Origin: Echinostoma caproni
Lineage: Eukaryota; Platyhelminthes; Trematoda; Plagiorchiida; Echinostomatidae
Assembly: GCA_900618425.1 (NCBI GenBank)
Contig: UZAN01040047.1
Location: 15,202 to 75,353 of the forward strand
Length of the DNA: 60,152 nt
Direction of reading: 5' to 3'
How positions within the stretch are numbered: the first letter of the stretch is position 1; every line of letters starts with the position of its first letter. Positions 11,901-25,262 of this stretch are shown here, piece after piece. The notes under the pieces were generated by a model, which was not told the DNA's origin, searched no databases, and saw only the letters and a list, made by a program, of their open reading frames with translations. Position numbers and translations under genes: made by a program.

Positions 11901-12239
11901 ATGCTGATTCAATTGGTGATATAACAATAATCTTGCGGCTTACGGTTGATTTTCTGATCAACAGTTGACTACGTCATACGCTCCGGTCATGACAATCTCA
12001 GGGTTTAGATATTATACTTTTGTTTGCCCAGTATGGGATAATGAATCCGAATTGCTGCCGCTTTGTCTTTTCACTGCATGATTTTCTCAGTTGATTAACC
12101 ACATTGATTCGGGTTCCGTAGTTGACTGGAAATGACACCTTGATCGTTACGGAATGTACCGTGTTGACCAGATTCTGCACAGGTGCGCTGCCGATGACTT
12201 CTCTTTGTCATTTATTGAGCCGGACCGGAGATAAAGCTG
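8951..12239. other. Intergenic; single n at 9813 and 10288, no gene recognised
   Basis: No exon with matching splice sites or domain was found. The n at 10288 is flanked by an exact 22-base duplication (10266-10287 and 10289-10310), and the n at 9813 by GTACA on both sides, as expected from contig ends that were not merged. Open frames near 11497-11899 have no recognisable content. Confidence 0.4.
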
Positions 12240-12837
12240 TACAATCCTGACTTGAACTGACCATCCTTCAAAATTTATCGTATAAATATTTCTGTAGTTG
12301 ACTCGAGAAATGCGGGCCAATGGTTTGACATCAATCAATCCGCTAAATGATGAAGCATCAATCAATGTGTGATAGGCACCCACCATGTATGTGCAATTAG
12401 ATCGCGACCAGGAAGAAGGTGCGGATAAGAATGATCCAGACATTGCAGTGGTCTACAAAATGAGACAGCTGATTCATTGATTGCGGATTAATTACCCGAT
12501 TTCAATTTGGTATTTTATCTCTGTTTTCATTCGTGCACACACAGCATAACACCTTGACGCGAGTGAGAGCGCGTGTGCGTTTTCGTGACCTGCGACAGTT
12601 ATACAACTCAGCTGAGTGAATTATTTGTAATTCGATCTACGTGTGACGATGAATTACCTTAGTAAATCACTGACTTTCAATAGTTCGTCACCAATTTCGA
12701 AAATTCGGCAACCGAAAGTTGATTACGGTTGNGGAGTTTTTTGATACGAAGTAAAGAGATTGATTTAATGAAGTCTCACCAGGTAATTTGCTCTTGTAAA
12801 ATTATCCAAATTGTTGTTTGACAGATTGATGTTGAAA

Positions 12838-12915
12838 TTGTGAAAAGTTCAGAAGCCTGGTTGGGATTCGAACGCCCGCATTGTAAACTGTACTGATTAG
12901 TTAAATGCTATTCAA
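12838..12915 (-). repeat. tRNA-like element inside the duplicated core
   Basis: The minus strand reads TTTAACTAATCAGTA then GCGTTCGAATCCCAACC, spaced like the A and B boxes of a tRNA-derived pol III promoter. The same element is present in the other arm at about 28735-28795 (plus), so it was there before the duplication. Confidence 0.45.
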
Positions 12916-13444
12916 TGAATTATTCAACGAGAATGAACATCGATGATTTGGATTCAGTTATAAGCAATCTGTCTGTATGGGATTTACCCCTCGTTGCCTT
13001 CGTATCGCCGGAGTCACCTTTCTGAAGCTAAGCTGTGCATAACATAAGCAAGCTCTTCAATACAGAAAAAAGGAAGTGCGAATGTTTGGAAACAATGAGA
13101 GAATAACGTGATAGCTCTTAATTGCTGTTTGTTGGCTTTTAATCAAACTTTCTGTTTTGAATCAGTCAACTGAAAATGTGAAAGAGAGAACAGTTAAAGT
13201 TGGTCAACTTTAGGAGTTCGCATGAAGCCAACAGCAACATGTGTAACCAGTATAGCCACATATCTGGTCTTCATTCTCTTTACATTAGGTCTTTGTTGAC
13301 GGGGTTTTTTTCCATTTGCTGTAAACCACTTTATGTATAAGAGAACGAAATTGAAAAGGTTGCAATGGAAACATACTGTTTAAGGTGAGCAAAATTTTTA
13401 AATGATGGATTTGACCCAGCTGTCGTTTGGGAAATATGTTCACT

Positions 13445-13640
13445 TCCAATCCTCCGCTCTTCTAGTCTGCCATTTACCCAGGTGCAATAGACCCCAGTTT
13501 CGCTTTTATTAGAGTTCGCCAGTAGTACGTATCTTACATCCTATCATGGCTTTTAACTCCCGGTCTATCGCTTGGAAGCTGTGTATATTACCGGTGTGCT
13601 GACTGGCTTATTTACCCCAAGGGGAATCGAACTATCAATT
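13445..13640 (-). repeat. SINE-B copy 3, worn
   Basis: The minus strand carries GTACTACTGGCGAACTCTAA, then AAAAGCGAAACTGGGGTC, in the SINE-B order. It sits next to the duplicated core exactly as the SINE-B at 28020-28240 does in the other arm, but the two SINE copies are much more diverged than the core. Confidence 0.6.
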
Positions 13641-15289
13641 CATGTTTGTTTAGGTGTCGCTTTCAGTAAGAGTCACTCAGTTCATTGTTGGCTTGACAAC
13701 TCTTCAATCTATTCAGTCAACCGCTGACTGGTATGACCAATGTAACCGGCCACACAGTGGCCGCACGTGAACTGCTAAACACACATGTAAGTGATTGATA
13801 TTGACAGTGGCCTCTGTGAAACAACTGGAGGGAATGAGCGGGGTTTTGTGAATCTTGGGGCATAAAATCAATCAAAAATTCGATTACTTTTGAGATTCTT
13901 TTCCCAAAGAGTTAATTGACATTGCCGTTGACTAAATATAGGTATATAAATGATGTTTTCTTAGGAATGATATGTAGAACTGTTTATCCTCAAGAATGAT
14001 TAGTTGAATTCGAGAACGCTGGGCCCAATAACTTTGTTTTCAGTCATTGATCAGTCAATCAGTGAGTGACACAACAGGTGATAGGGGTGGATGAGAGAAA
14101 ATAGCGTGCAAAGATGTAAAGGATAGGGGTTATTGTGTTTGTTTCAGAAGGGAATGAGAGCGGAGAGTGGAACAAAATTTTAAACACTGATTGCACAATT
14201 GGTTTGACCTATTTGACAGCAAGGTTTGGAAATGTCCTTTAGGACTTTCTTCTAATTAGACCGGTAAAAATTTCTATTTTTACCACCGAATGTAAAACTA
14301 AGGTTGCCGGGGAGTGAATGAACGGTAGCTTAACGGCGTATCGAGGTATTCGGATTTGGTCTTGGTAGTACCTATCAGAGAACTTGAATGCAACCTAGAG
14401 TTGCCCAAATCCGCCGTTGCATACCCAGGACAGAGTTCAATACACGCAAAAATCCGTGTTTATCACCGAGTTGTCACTTAAACGTATTTGACTTTTTAAA
14501 CCTGAAGCCACAAAGTTCTGATCTACGCTTTCACCAAAGACCGCGCCAGTCGGATTCAGTTGGGTCATAGGGGCTAAACCATGGTAACCGTTTTTTTATT
14601 GGTAGAAAGGCCAGTGTAAGATAAGAACACGGAGGGAATGAATTCCCAATGTGATGGTGGAGGGGGGGGGGGGNAGGAGGAGGTTCCTGTGAAATGAAGC
14701 TGCAAAGCAATCCAGACGAGGGCAGAATTGTAACTCTTCATTTCAATTTGATAATCAATACTACATTCATATCCAGAAGTTATCGTATCACCTAATTCGA
14801 ACCGTAGGTGAAAAACAAATGTTCAAAGTATTTGGCTCGATGAACTACAAATCCGGAGGAATTGAGATAACTGAAATCTGTTAGTTTGCTTCACATAGAA
14901 CTAGTGTGAATTGGTGCAGAGATACATCAAAAAATAGATAATCGAATTAATTAATTTGAATTCTACAACGGAGGGATCTTTTAGCCCTCGGCACTTCTGC
15001 ATCTGGTTAACGTATTTTTCGCGGACATGTTGAGAAATTGTTGCATATTTTTCTGTTTGGTTATCTGCGATTAATAAACAGGTTTAAATCTGAAATGATT
15101 AAGACGTGTTACATTCCACATTCACGATATACTAATTTAAATGTTAGTTGAAACAGAAGTTATGATTTCATTATGAGTTTCATCCAGTGGTCAAGATTTT
15201 TCAAGTAAGAACAAAATTCCATTTTATACCATCACAAAACTTTGTTCAGTGATAAAGTAGTTTTATAATTTTTTAAAAGACCTTTTACT
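13641..15289. other. Intergenic; G-run with single n at 14674
   Basis: A run of G with an n in it (about 14661-14680) marks an assembly break in low-complexity sequence. No gene or repeat family was recognised. Confidence 0.4.
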
Positions 15290-15725
15290 TCCCTAGTTAG
15301 AGTGATGCTGGGCGCTGGACCAACCTAGTCTTGTAGTAACATTTTACACTTTGAAGGTGCAAAACGCGTACCGAACATGGCTACGCCGGGGCCAAGCTAT
15401 CCAGAAAAGCTTGCAACTTACCCTCATCTTTGCTTAGCAGCACAACGTCGTCTGCATACTCCAGATCAAATCTGCCACTTGGAAGTAAATCTATGTCGCT
15501 ATTCTCGCACGAGGATAGAGATATTTCTCTAGTCAAGTTTATAACTAAGTTATCGCGGCGCTTCTTTGGATAAAGTGCAACCTTTGTTGATCCACTCCCC
15601 CGGTTGATCCGCTTCAGCCTCACACAACCTACGTCTCCGAGCACCTCTGTGAACTCTAGCTGTGTGACCTCATCCCCAAGCAAACGTCCAACGGTCAGCC
15701 GTACACTGATACACATCTAAAACTG
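15290..15725 (-). pseudogene. RTE-like LINE reverse transcriptase fragment
   Basis: The minus frame 15716-15381 reads into FDLEYADDVVLLSKDEGK, which is RT motif C with the intact YADD. The next motif, MFGTRFAPSKCKMLLQD, continues in another frame at about 15380-15320, so there is a frameshift or small deletion at about 15380. The piece upstream of motif C (VQLEFTEVLGDVGCV-like) does not match RT well and may be a rearranged join. Wording and order fit RTE-type elements such as SR2 in flukes. A plus-strand fragment of the same family lies at 45400-45850. Confidence 0.75.
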
Positions 15726-17038
15726 CAGCAGCACTCTTCCAGTCCTCATCCTTGTCATGAGCTGCCAAAGGTCACTGACGGATGATCTTCAGGTAAGGTT
15801 TCCGTGATGAATGATGATGATGGTCAGTCATTCCGTAAATTACTTTGCGTATCCCAAGCGAAATGAAAGAATGTGTAGTCTGCAAACATCGCATTAAAGG
15901 AACTTGAATTTGGATAAAAGAAACATATATTTGCCGCAAATTAGTCATTAGTGCCAGAGAACCCTGGCATCACTTGATAGGTCGATGGATTACCGGATTT
16001 AATACACTTAACGCACGACAAACGCCTGGGTCTGCTAGCAAAAGGTCAAGATATCTCGTGGGTATTGTGTGTGTGTGTGATCGAGACACGTCTAACAACC
16101 GTCTACTCAGCGCTTCAATAGGAGGATGAGAAATCTGTACCGCATAGTGGTCATGCAGACACCGTTAGGAGGCTTAAACAGTTCACGGACCTGAGGGCGC
16201 CGATGTGGTCACCCAGACAGCTTGAGCTCATGCTTATGCCCATCACGTGATTTCGTGATAAGGAACACGAGCTATGCCTTAGAGTGTAGCATATTAATTC
16301 TATTGCAGCAATATGCGACGGACCTAAGTAATGGCTCAAGCGTTGATTGCGCATGATCCATTGGTTTCAGTGTATAAGCGCTAGATATAACTTTTCGTGA
16401 GGAGGAGACGAACACACACTGGGGCGCTTATGCGTACTATGGAAAGGTAAAAAGTAAAAAATGTCATGCGGATTGGGGTGTGTGACGGAGGCACGTTTTA
16501 CAATAGTCACCTCGGCGCTTCAACCGGAGGTTGAGATGTCTATGCTGCATGGCGGCTTTGAAAGTATATGAGCCTGGTAGCTACGATGAGGTCACTGAGA
16601 TAGCCTGAAATAATACTGAGATAACTTGAAATGATGCTCAGACATACAGAAGTGATACCCAGATATCTAGAATTGTTATTCGGACAACACGAATTCCAAA
16701 AAGTATAGTTCTTCAGCATTCCTGCATACTGAATTTCGCTTTTAATCACTCAATTACTTCCTTCTCATTTGTCGACCAAATAGGAAACCGATAGACATTA
16801 AGCAAAATTGTTACGTGGCAAGGTAAGGTCAGGTGTTTGTGGGAACTGAAAACGAAGATGGACCGGAAGCTTACAGTACATGCTGTCTAACCTAAATGCG
16901 TCTAACTAGTGAGTCCCTTCTAGTAGAGTGATGTAACGATTTACAGAGAACTTGAACATAGCACATCATTCAACTGTTTAGGACGTGCATCATTAACAGT
17001 GTGTTACTTTTTCAGCTGGTTTCTATGGTTATGCAATT

Positions 17039-17060
17039 AGGAGAGAGAGAGAGAGAGAGA
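17039..17060. repeat. GA microsatellite
   Basis: Eleven GA units in a row. Confidence 0.9.
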
Positions 17061-17862
17061 TCAAGGCAGAGACAAAAACGATTCTGTTATTCAGCATACT
17101 ACACACTCGTAGTTCGAATCACATGGAATGACTGGGTGATGGGGAAGGACAGAGAAATCGACAATGTGTTGTGGGAGAAATTTGGTAGTCATTTCTGTAA
17201 CAGTTGTCACAAAATCATCACAAAATCATTGCCAGTACACTGAGCATGCTCCGGTTAACCGTATCGAACGTGCAAACGCTAACACAGAATCCTCATAATG
17301 ATGCTTCGAGGTTGATTTAACTCGAACCAACTCGCTGAGATGCAGCTGATGACAATGTGATCCGACAAACATGTATTTCACAATGTCACATAACTGTCTG
17401 TGTACTATTCTTGCCGTCCATGGGAATGACAAGCAACAAAATGCGGCTGACGGGGGAAGAAACCAATATTCGATCAGGGAAGCAGTCGAGTTCCGGGAAG
17501 AGATTATTCACTATTGGCTAGAGTGTTATCTCTCAACAACGGAAAGTGCTCATCTAGTGAAACTGCGTCGATAACATGGAAAGCATAAATCTGAACATTC
17601 TACTCAACCGTTAAATATATGGAACGCACAACGAAACATGGTCATACTAAGCTCTCAAAAACAGAATCTGTCAGATTCATATGAATTTGGTTCGTTGAAA
17701 AAGGTGCATCAGAAAACTTCACATAGTTGTGTTGTATAGTATTGCGTTGTTCACGCTTCGAAATTGCCTACCCAAAAGCCAATGCTGTTTCAATTCGGTG
17801 TTGTGGTCTAAACCGGTTCGCACAATAAACTTGGCTGATTATTCAAAAGGGAAATTTCAAGT

Positions 17863-17895
<33 letters not shown>

Positions 17896-17899
17896 ATAT
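17863..17899. repeat. TA microsatellite
   Basis: Alternating TA with minor interruptions at the right end. Confidence 0.9.
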
Positions 17900-20800
17900 A
17901 GATCAGCGGGTGTTTGTTGTGCTGTAGAACGTTCACAAGATCAAATCGGCTGTGTCTGTAGTCTTTACTTAACAACTTTTCAGTAATGAGTGACACGCTG
18001 CGTCAACACAAAGAATCCGTGTAATATCCAATTCCGATCATCGAAGACAAAATATGGCATCGAAAAGACAAAAAGCTAATTGCAAAACATCGTGAAAAAA
18101 CCCGCGAGTGTTTGTGATCAAAAATCAATCGTGCAACCGTTTGAAGCAACTACAAACCTCTCATTCATCTGAAAAGATCACTTTTCCCTCATGTGAAGTC
18201 AGCAGATGATTGATGAAATTATAACGAAACGATGTGATTTCACTGCCACAGTACTGTGTTTATTAATTAGACACAGATGGACATTATTTATCCACCCTGA
18301 GAACTACAATGGAAACTGATTACAATCTTTGTTAGGCCAAATGGAGCTCCGTTTGCTCTAACCGCCTAACGACTTTTATGTATTATTATAATGATGTGCA
18401 CAGGTTTCCAGTAACCAGGAATTTTCGTTACACATCGCCATTTTTTCCCCGGGGGCTGTGGGTTCATTGAATTACTGCCCATATAGCAACAATGCGTGAA
18501 TGAGTAAGTTAGACCAGTCACAGAAACCGGGCATTACGCTTCTTTTGCGTATGATGATATCATTAAATTCAGTGGTGATTGAGTGACATTCACCTGAAAC
18601 GTTACCATAGTGACCAAAAACAGACAGAACGTCCAATATTACACCTTTCAGTGACAGATTGGTTTGTCATGTCATCCGATGTCCGTTATCTCGATCGTAC
18701 TGCTCCCCGACATACCTACTGTGATGGAAAGTGTATGTGAGAGAGCGACTTATATGAAACTAATCCTATTTGTGATTTTGTACACTGTGTTGTGGATTCT
18801 ATCACAATAATAACCACAATATCAAATTTGTCCGATTCTGCAGTGGATGCTTTTGCCTCGATCTACTGAACAAACATTTATGCGGGAGAGCAGTAATGAA
18901 TGCATCAAACGCTTTGGAATGAGAGCTAAAAGATGAAGTAGCGAGATTTTCGTACAGGTTTGACAGACTTTTCCGGAGAATTATAAATGTTAAATAAACA
19001 CATATATCACCTCTTGTTTACTGCAAAGAGTGAGTGCAAGATTTTGTATACACACGAGAACAGTTGATAAACCTACGAGGATTGCGGACTGGATTAAAAA
19101 AGCAGGAGGTGCAGTGGGAACTGGGGACTCCAGATTACTTACGACGGAGTGGCTATGTTTTGCAAGTTTGCGATGTTTGAGCAATTTGCATGTGAAAAAT
19201 ATCCCGAACGTCACGCTCAGTAACAAAAATGCTTGAAATTATAAATAATTGTATGCGATCCACTACTATACGTTCACATTTTTCGAAATTTCCATTTCTT
19301 ACGGAAAAACGAAACACATTTAACCAATTAACCAGTGTGTTTTCCACTGCTATCTGTCTGACAAATACAGACAAATATGGTGAGCTGGAAGTCCACTTGA
19401 ATGTATATTTCCTTCGAGTTGAATAGGGTTCAAAACATCATCGAAGCAGTCTGCCGTTTCATTCATTTGTGGCTACACAGCACAAAAATTTACAATCCCG
19501 TAGCGAATTGCTATTGCGTTTAAAATGACGTTATCAAACCGAGGATGAAGCTGAAAACAACGCATTTGCTCGCCTACATCTAAATCCATTGGTTTTGAGA
19601 AAAACACCTTGAGTGCTTGTTCATCGACTTGATTTTGCATTTCGATTGTTTTGGAAACTATCCGTAATTTTATTTTTCAACGACGCACTCATTTACTTGT
19701 TTGACGGAAAATCAATCGAAAAAAAGTTGCCAGGTGAGATATCTCTACGAGAATTCTTTGTTTCTTTAGAAGTAAGCACGAAAATGCGGCGTACTTATGT
19801 ACTCGGCTGTGAGTTTCGCCACACAACCCATTTCTGTGCGTGCACACCTGACGCAATTTTCGTGGATGTCAGACTGAATCAACAGCCTGGAGCTGTTTAT
19901 CGCCCATGTAAAAGGGCATATTCGAAATATTTGTCTCCCTCCTTGTTTGAAGTCTTCAATTATGATGGGATTACAACACAAATTCGATACTCATCACTTT
20001 CTATCGCACGAATTACTCAGTCCACCGGTCTCACCGACAGGGTTAGGGGAGAGCCTAGCAAAATAGTCCATGCATCTGGTAGCTTTCGATTACATTGAGT
20101 CGATGCGACGAAAACAATCGTTGTGATGAACTTGACTGCAATGATATGCACATATTGCAAACCACCCATTTTCTGCAAAATAAAAAACTGCATCTTTTTG
20201 TCAAGTTGGCCCTGTCAACAGATCTCAAAATCCCAGCTGTTTTGATAGCGGTTGAAAGGTGAATCAATGCGTGATAAAGTTCATTGTAAACAAGGTTCTT
20301 GGTGCTACAATGATTCTTTATGGAGGAACATTTTTGGTTGCCTTACTTGTTGACTGGCAGCAGAGAAGAAATATTTTTTTGAATAAAATTAGAAAAGTGA
20401 ATGCTTTAGGATTCTATTGATCGGAAACGTTGCATCGCCCGGAGAAACTGCAATCTATTGCCCACGTTGCCCAGACCAGCCACGGAGGTAATATATCTGG
20501 GTGATTTCGACTGACTTACAACATCAGTGGATTACAATTCAGGGAGATTGATGTCACCCACTATAAATGATGAAGGTGATCATGACCTCGCAAAACAATC
20601 ATCCATTTCTGCGTCTATAGTCAACTTTTTAAAACCCTCAAATTGGCAGGCTGGTCCGCGGTAACTCTGATCTTGTAATCAGTATTTCAACAATATCGAT
20701 TGAGTAATACCGCATCGAAAATTGATTTTGATTCACTGTTCATCCCCTCCGTCTTGTTTTGGACTGAACAGATCTCGGTCTCAACTTTGTCATTTAACAT

Positions 20801-20921
20801 TATTGTCGACATACGGGAATAGCACGTAAAGCAGAATAATCCTGTTTGTACTTCCTTCTTAATTATTGAACAAGCAGCAGTACAGTGTAATTTCAGTAAG
20901 GGAACTGCAGTCAATCATAGT

Positions 20922-21035
20922 TGGATGGTGGTGGTGGTGGTGGTGGGATTCGAACTCGGGAATTCCATAGATTCTTGTGCAGATAACCCTAATCACTTGA
21001 TCATTGAATCCAAGATGTTTCCAAGGAATGAGATA
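20922..21035 (-). repeat. tRNA-like SINE head next to a GGT run
   Basis: After a GGT microsatellite (20925-20944) the minus strand carries CAAGTGATTAGGG and GAGTTCGAATCCCACC, spaced like A and B boxes of a tRNA-derived promoter. It resembles the elements at 8879-8950 and 12838-12915. Confidence 0.45.
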
Positions 21036-21399
21036 GTGATGCTTCATAAAGGTCCTTCTCTATCTCTATCAAGGAGTCTAATTAGCTGTGACAAGCATAA
21101 AGCACCTGCATGTAAATCCCGAATAGATATTGCAGTTACAATACCGAAACCCGCGCACATCTGCCATTCCAAATTCGATGGCCCGGGTGTTAGATTGTCA
21201 GGACATATCGAGGGACTGGACATTGTCTGATAAGTTTTCCTTTACAGTAGATGCAACAAATACTGTCTGTTTCTAGTTATAAACTGTTTAACTATACCAT
21301 TTCCGAAATAAATGCAACAAATCCTGCCTCCACTTATATATTGATATATACATTGGCTTCTGCAAAAGCCACGAATTCTAAACTCCAAAACATTTCACA

Positions 21400-21780
21400 T
21401 GCGATGGAAATGTTTGTGATAACCAACAAAGAGCACTGTACAGCTGTTTAGTCCTNGTCCTGTTTTGGACTCGTCAGCAGTGTGTACCTTTTTGTCCGCG
21501 CACAAGGTGATTACCGTGGACCGTGTAGCTCAGGGGTAAAGGTTTGAATTCCCAGCCTGAAGAATCGTGATTCGATTCCTGACAGGAACATATAAAGCAC
21601 GCACTACTGACGAGTCCCAGACAGGAAGAAACAGTGTTCTTTGTTGGTTATCACAAACAGTTCCATCGCATTTGAATGCATTACCTCGTGGGAAATAAAC
21701 GATCTCCCAGGGAGTGAAACCCACACCCAAGACCAACAAGAGCGCCTGGTGCCTCTGAAAAATTGAATGGGCTAATTCAA
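21400..21780 (+). repeat. SINE-A copy 3, fold-back form
   Basis: The plus-strand body (21485-21780) has the best-preserved promoter of the family: TGTAGCTCAGGGGT (A box, about 21523-21536) and GTGATTCGATTCCTGAC (B box, about 21567-21583). In front of it, 21400-21478 is the reverse complement of the middle part at 21601-21681, about 85 percent alike, so this copy also starts with an inverted piece. The single n at 21456 sits in that inverted arm between two GTCCT words. Confidence 0.7.
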
Positions 21781-22689
21781 GCTAGATACTCTGAAATCCA
21801 GAACAGTTCTTTTAAAATTACACTGAGGTTAATAGTGAAAACCTTTGCCATACTGGTTGTGCTACTTATAGGTCAGAGTGTAGTTGGACCTCGATTCTCT
21901 AGCTTCTTTTATGTCATTCACGAAAATATAGTAGTAGAAGTTTGCAAATTTATTTCCGCAAACCGTATAAATGGCCAAACTGACGAAAAGTCTAAAAATA
22001 TGGGCAGAGTAAGTCACGAAACGGCGTGATGCTCAGTGTGAATCATTACATTTCGGCTTGCTCCTTTGATTCCTTATTCGAACTAAACGTCACCATTGGT
22101 TGTATACGCTTTCGAACGGTATGAAGAGTTAGTCGTGTAAGTGGAGTGTGAGCTGAAAAGCTAGGAACCAGTGGACAGCTGTTTCGACCTAGTTGAGTCT
22201 CACCACCTGCGTGAATTCCTCAACCGATTTGGGATAGGGTAGATCAAAAGCAGTATACTATATCTTGCATAGGCCAAATGAAAAGCGATCTGATCAGCTG
22301 CTAGATGTTTGGATGGATCGTTGCGATGGTTAATGTACGCACAGATCACGGATTACGAATCGCAGACGCCACGGAAGCACCGAATCACACTTACACTTGT
22401 ACGACGGTATCCCAAGTAACCGAGACGCAAGGAAAAGACCACATAAGTGGCACTTACTTTATTGGAAGAAATCAAAGGGTTTAAATAACATGTATAAAAG
22501 AAGTTCATTGGTTGTCCAGGTATTTACCAATCGCATGCTCGTATTCTTGGCATCGTACAGTTTCTGTTTGGGCCACACGGTTTCTGATTTGTCGACACAA
22601 TCGGTCTATGGTTCGTTATGCAGAAGCTGCAACGCGTAGGCGCTTTTTTAGCGTCATCTGGGAAACTTGGTTCATTACAGTTGAAACGT

Positions 22690-22920
22690 GTCACCTCGAG
22701 ATTTGCGTCACCCCGAAGCTAGGATCACCACAGCAGTATGCTCGCATTCTCTCTGAGGCCGCGAGTTCGATCCCCAAATGCGCGATGACTATGCACTGAT
22801 GTTGAGATTCAACCATATCAAAATTGCTGCCCACTGCTTCTTAACTTTTCAGTTAAGGCTTCATTCATACAACAGGTTAATCGTATATTTGGATCAAATC
22901 CTCCAGTGCTATATCAGAAT
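22690..22920 (+). repeat. SINE-D copy 1 (tRNA-like)
   Basis: GAGTTCGATCCCC (B box) is followed by a GCACTGATGTTGAGATTCAA block, TGCCCACTGCTTCT and TCAGTTAAGGCTTCAT. The same series occurs at 40255-40480. The shared order over about 150 bases defines a third tRNA-like family. Confidence 0.6.
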
Positions 22921-22994
22921 TGTACCATACGCTGATCGCACGGCACCGAAATCGTCTCACCTAATAAACGGTATATCAGTCAAGTTGATTAAGC

Positions 22995-23237
22995 TTGACT
23001 GAGTTTGTCCTACAAACCCAGAGTGAGTATGTGGAGCTCATATACAAAAATGGGGTACAGCAGTTAGATCTGCACCTCAAGTTCATTATTGACCCTGGAA
23101 TTACGGGGTCCATTGTTTCTTTTGAAGTTTTACGATCGATTTGTCGCGAAGAGATTGTTCATCCAACGTTAGTGCGGATTCTTGGTATAACAGGCCATAA
23201 ACTCAAGTTGATGGGCGAATTGTCTTGCAATCAGTGA
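22995..23237 (+). pseudogene. Retropepsin-like fragment of an LTR retrotransposon
   Basis: The open frame contains LKFIIDPGITGSIVSFEVL, then about 20 residues later RILGITGHKLKLMGEL. This matches the layout of retroviral-type aspartic proteases: the catalytic Asp-Thr/Ser-Gly loop, then a hydrophobic strand with a Gly-His turn. The active-site triad is D-P-G instead of D-T/S-G, which should abolish activity. The frame closes after this domain and no RT was found downstream, so it is an isolated remnant, perhaps gypsy-type. Similarity is short and the call is tentative. Confidence 0.4.
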
Positions 23238-25262
23238 TAATCCTGCTGACCGAATCAATAGAAAGCGCAAGTTTTGCCCCACTTATTTAACACCGGGACT
23301 AATGAATCCAGACACTTCTTCCTATGTCTTGAATCCCATGGATAATGGGAGCATGTTCAACGACATAAACCCAGCAAGAACCCAGGCTATTGTAATAAGG
23401 GAATAGACCCCTGGAAAACAGTCATTTTGACAAACTCTATGAACGAAATACCGGTGTGTAGCGAATATGTAAATCAACCAACAAACAATGATCGAATTAA
23501 CAGCTGCGCACACCCACTCAACGAAACATACTTGGTATATAGTGATAGCTCCGTGACCTCTAATGACCTACCTTTGAAAAGCAACATAAGAAACAAGATG
23601 AAGAAGGAGTGCTTTTTGTTTATTTTCGGCGCTGTGATGCCAGGTGTAAAATGGTAAATTGGAAGGTGACATGTAGCTTTGATTTCTATTCCTAATCTGG
23701 GTCTGACTGATGTTTAAGTATGCAAAAAGTTCCTTTCACTGTAGGTTCATGTTCAAGCTGTGCAAGAGATCAAGTTCAGTCTAACCCACAAACTACAGCG
23801 GATCATGTCGACCGAGTTAATCAGAGAACAGTAAATGATTCAATAAAATCGGGTCCCAGAGTGAATTTGGTTTTATTAGCGAATCAAACACCGTGAATCA
23901 CTTCAAATGTTGAACACTTTCATTGTACTGGTTACGTAAAAGTCTTCGATACCGCAGTCAGTTCTGTTCGGAGACTCTCTATTTCCTCGAAATTTCATCA
24001 CTTTCCCAGTTGATAATTTATTTGAATGCGGTAGAAGTTTCTGTGTGATGACCAGCCACGAGCACCGGAGAATTAATTTGTCCCTGCTAAGGTTCATCAG
24101 CTACTTTTGAATCCCTACCGGGACTAGAACTGCGACCCTCGAGCTATACGAGCGACAACATTGCAGATGACTACCAGCAAGGACAGAAACATCTTATCGC
24201 GATTCAACGAGGTATGAAATAACGAAGCTTCGGGTGAATGACCTAATGCCATCGGCGTTCAGTCACACGGCATGTCCACATATTCGTTAGAGAATAGTTA
24301 CCTGATCGGATCACTTCTGTTCATTGTCTCACAGTAAACGAATACACACACTGAGAATGAGATCTGTCAATCAAGTTGTTTGTCACTCAGTTGCTATTCT
24401 GACTTTCCCCCATCCCACCGCACCACAGAGAAATTTCGCTGAGTGGGTTAAAAACATTGAAACTGTGAATCTGTTTTCCTTCATATCCGGTCCTAGAACA
24501 GAACCAAGCACAGGAACGTGTTATGCGGTTTCCGCATCAAGTATCAAACACTTATCACGGACTACATTGTGTAACTGAAGTTCAGGAAACGGATCTCAGG
24601 GTAAATGAGGAGGTTGAGGAAAGTTGAGAAGCGGTAGTGTGATATAAACACTGGCTGGCCTATGTGTACAAACCTATGATGCCTGTCCAAAAACACGTCC
24701 AGTACCGAGTCACGGAAATTCCAGGTGAGAAAAATCATTGGTGCAATCAGAAGTGTAACAATACAGATGAAATAACAACTTCACTTGTGTTTCTTTTTGA
24801 CCAATGGATAGGGAATCAGCTCCTATTGGGTTATCTCCACATTAAACATAACAAGACTGCTTTTGATTCAATGATTGTCAATATTGGCGTGTTCTCACCG
24901 ATGCCGGCTGAGCTGAGTTCATCTGGTCAGTGTACCCGGTGAAAAACAACGTCATGTTGCTCATATGATTCGATCATGAGACCCCCGGTCCACCCCCAGT
25001 CATCTATGCTCAAGACTGATGAATGATGGAACACGGTAATAGAACCACTCCCATATACTACGGTTCAGGTTTTAGCTTTTTCACCACAGTCGGTAAACTT
25101 AACTTCAACATCTTAAGAAAGCATAAATCGCGATAATAACAAAATTTTGACGGTCTTGATTTTGATCAATGTGATAATATCGGTGTTGAGCTGTTGTGAT
25201 GAATGCTATCTTCACGTTTGGTGACAATTTAGGGAGTTCTTAAATGCAGAGAATCAAGCATG
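23238..25262. other. Intergenic; one possible tRNA-like head at 24105-24185
   Basis: At 24105-24185 the minus strand reads GGTAGTCATCTGCAATG then GGTCGCAGTTCTAGTCCCGG, roughly like A and B boxes. No gene was recognised in the rest. Confidence 0.35.

Larger units (their letters stand above)
12240..13640 (+). repeat. Left arm of a large inverted duplication
   Basis: This stretch matches the reverse complement of 28020-29330. From about 12430 to 13395 the match is nearly base for base: blocks of 84 and about 140 bases show no difference, and another block of about 190 shows five. Outside the core the match drops to roughly 70-80 percent (12240-12335 against 29255-29325, and 13395-13640 against 28020-28250). 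The n at 12732 replaces about 35 bases present in the other arm. About 96 bases of this arm (12336-12431) are absent from the other. Confidence 0.85.
15726..20920. other. Long intergenic stretch; microsatellites only
   Basis: It contains a GA run (17039-17060), a TA run (17863-17899) and CA/GT-rich bits near 16068-16080. The longest open frame (19613-20098, plus, 161 codons) does not begin with ATG, shows no domain and has no clear acceptor. Nothing here could be supported as a gene. Confidence 0.4.

Noticed and set aside
12147..12443. 98-codon minus frame beginning MSGSFLSAPSSWSRSNC
   Set aside because: It overlaps the edge of the inverted duplication, the partner arm has a deletion and frame changes there, and no family was recognised.
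19613..20098. 161-codon plus-strand open frame
   Set aside because: It starts with GTG, has no ATG near its start, no domain and no convincing splice site; a chance ORF is more likely.
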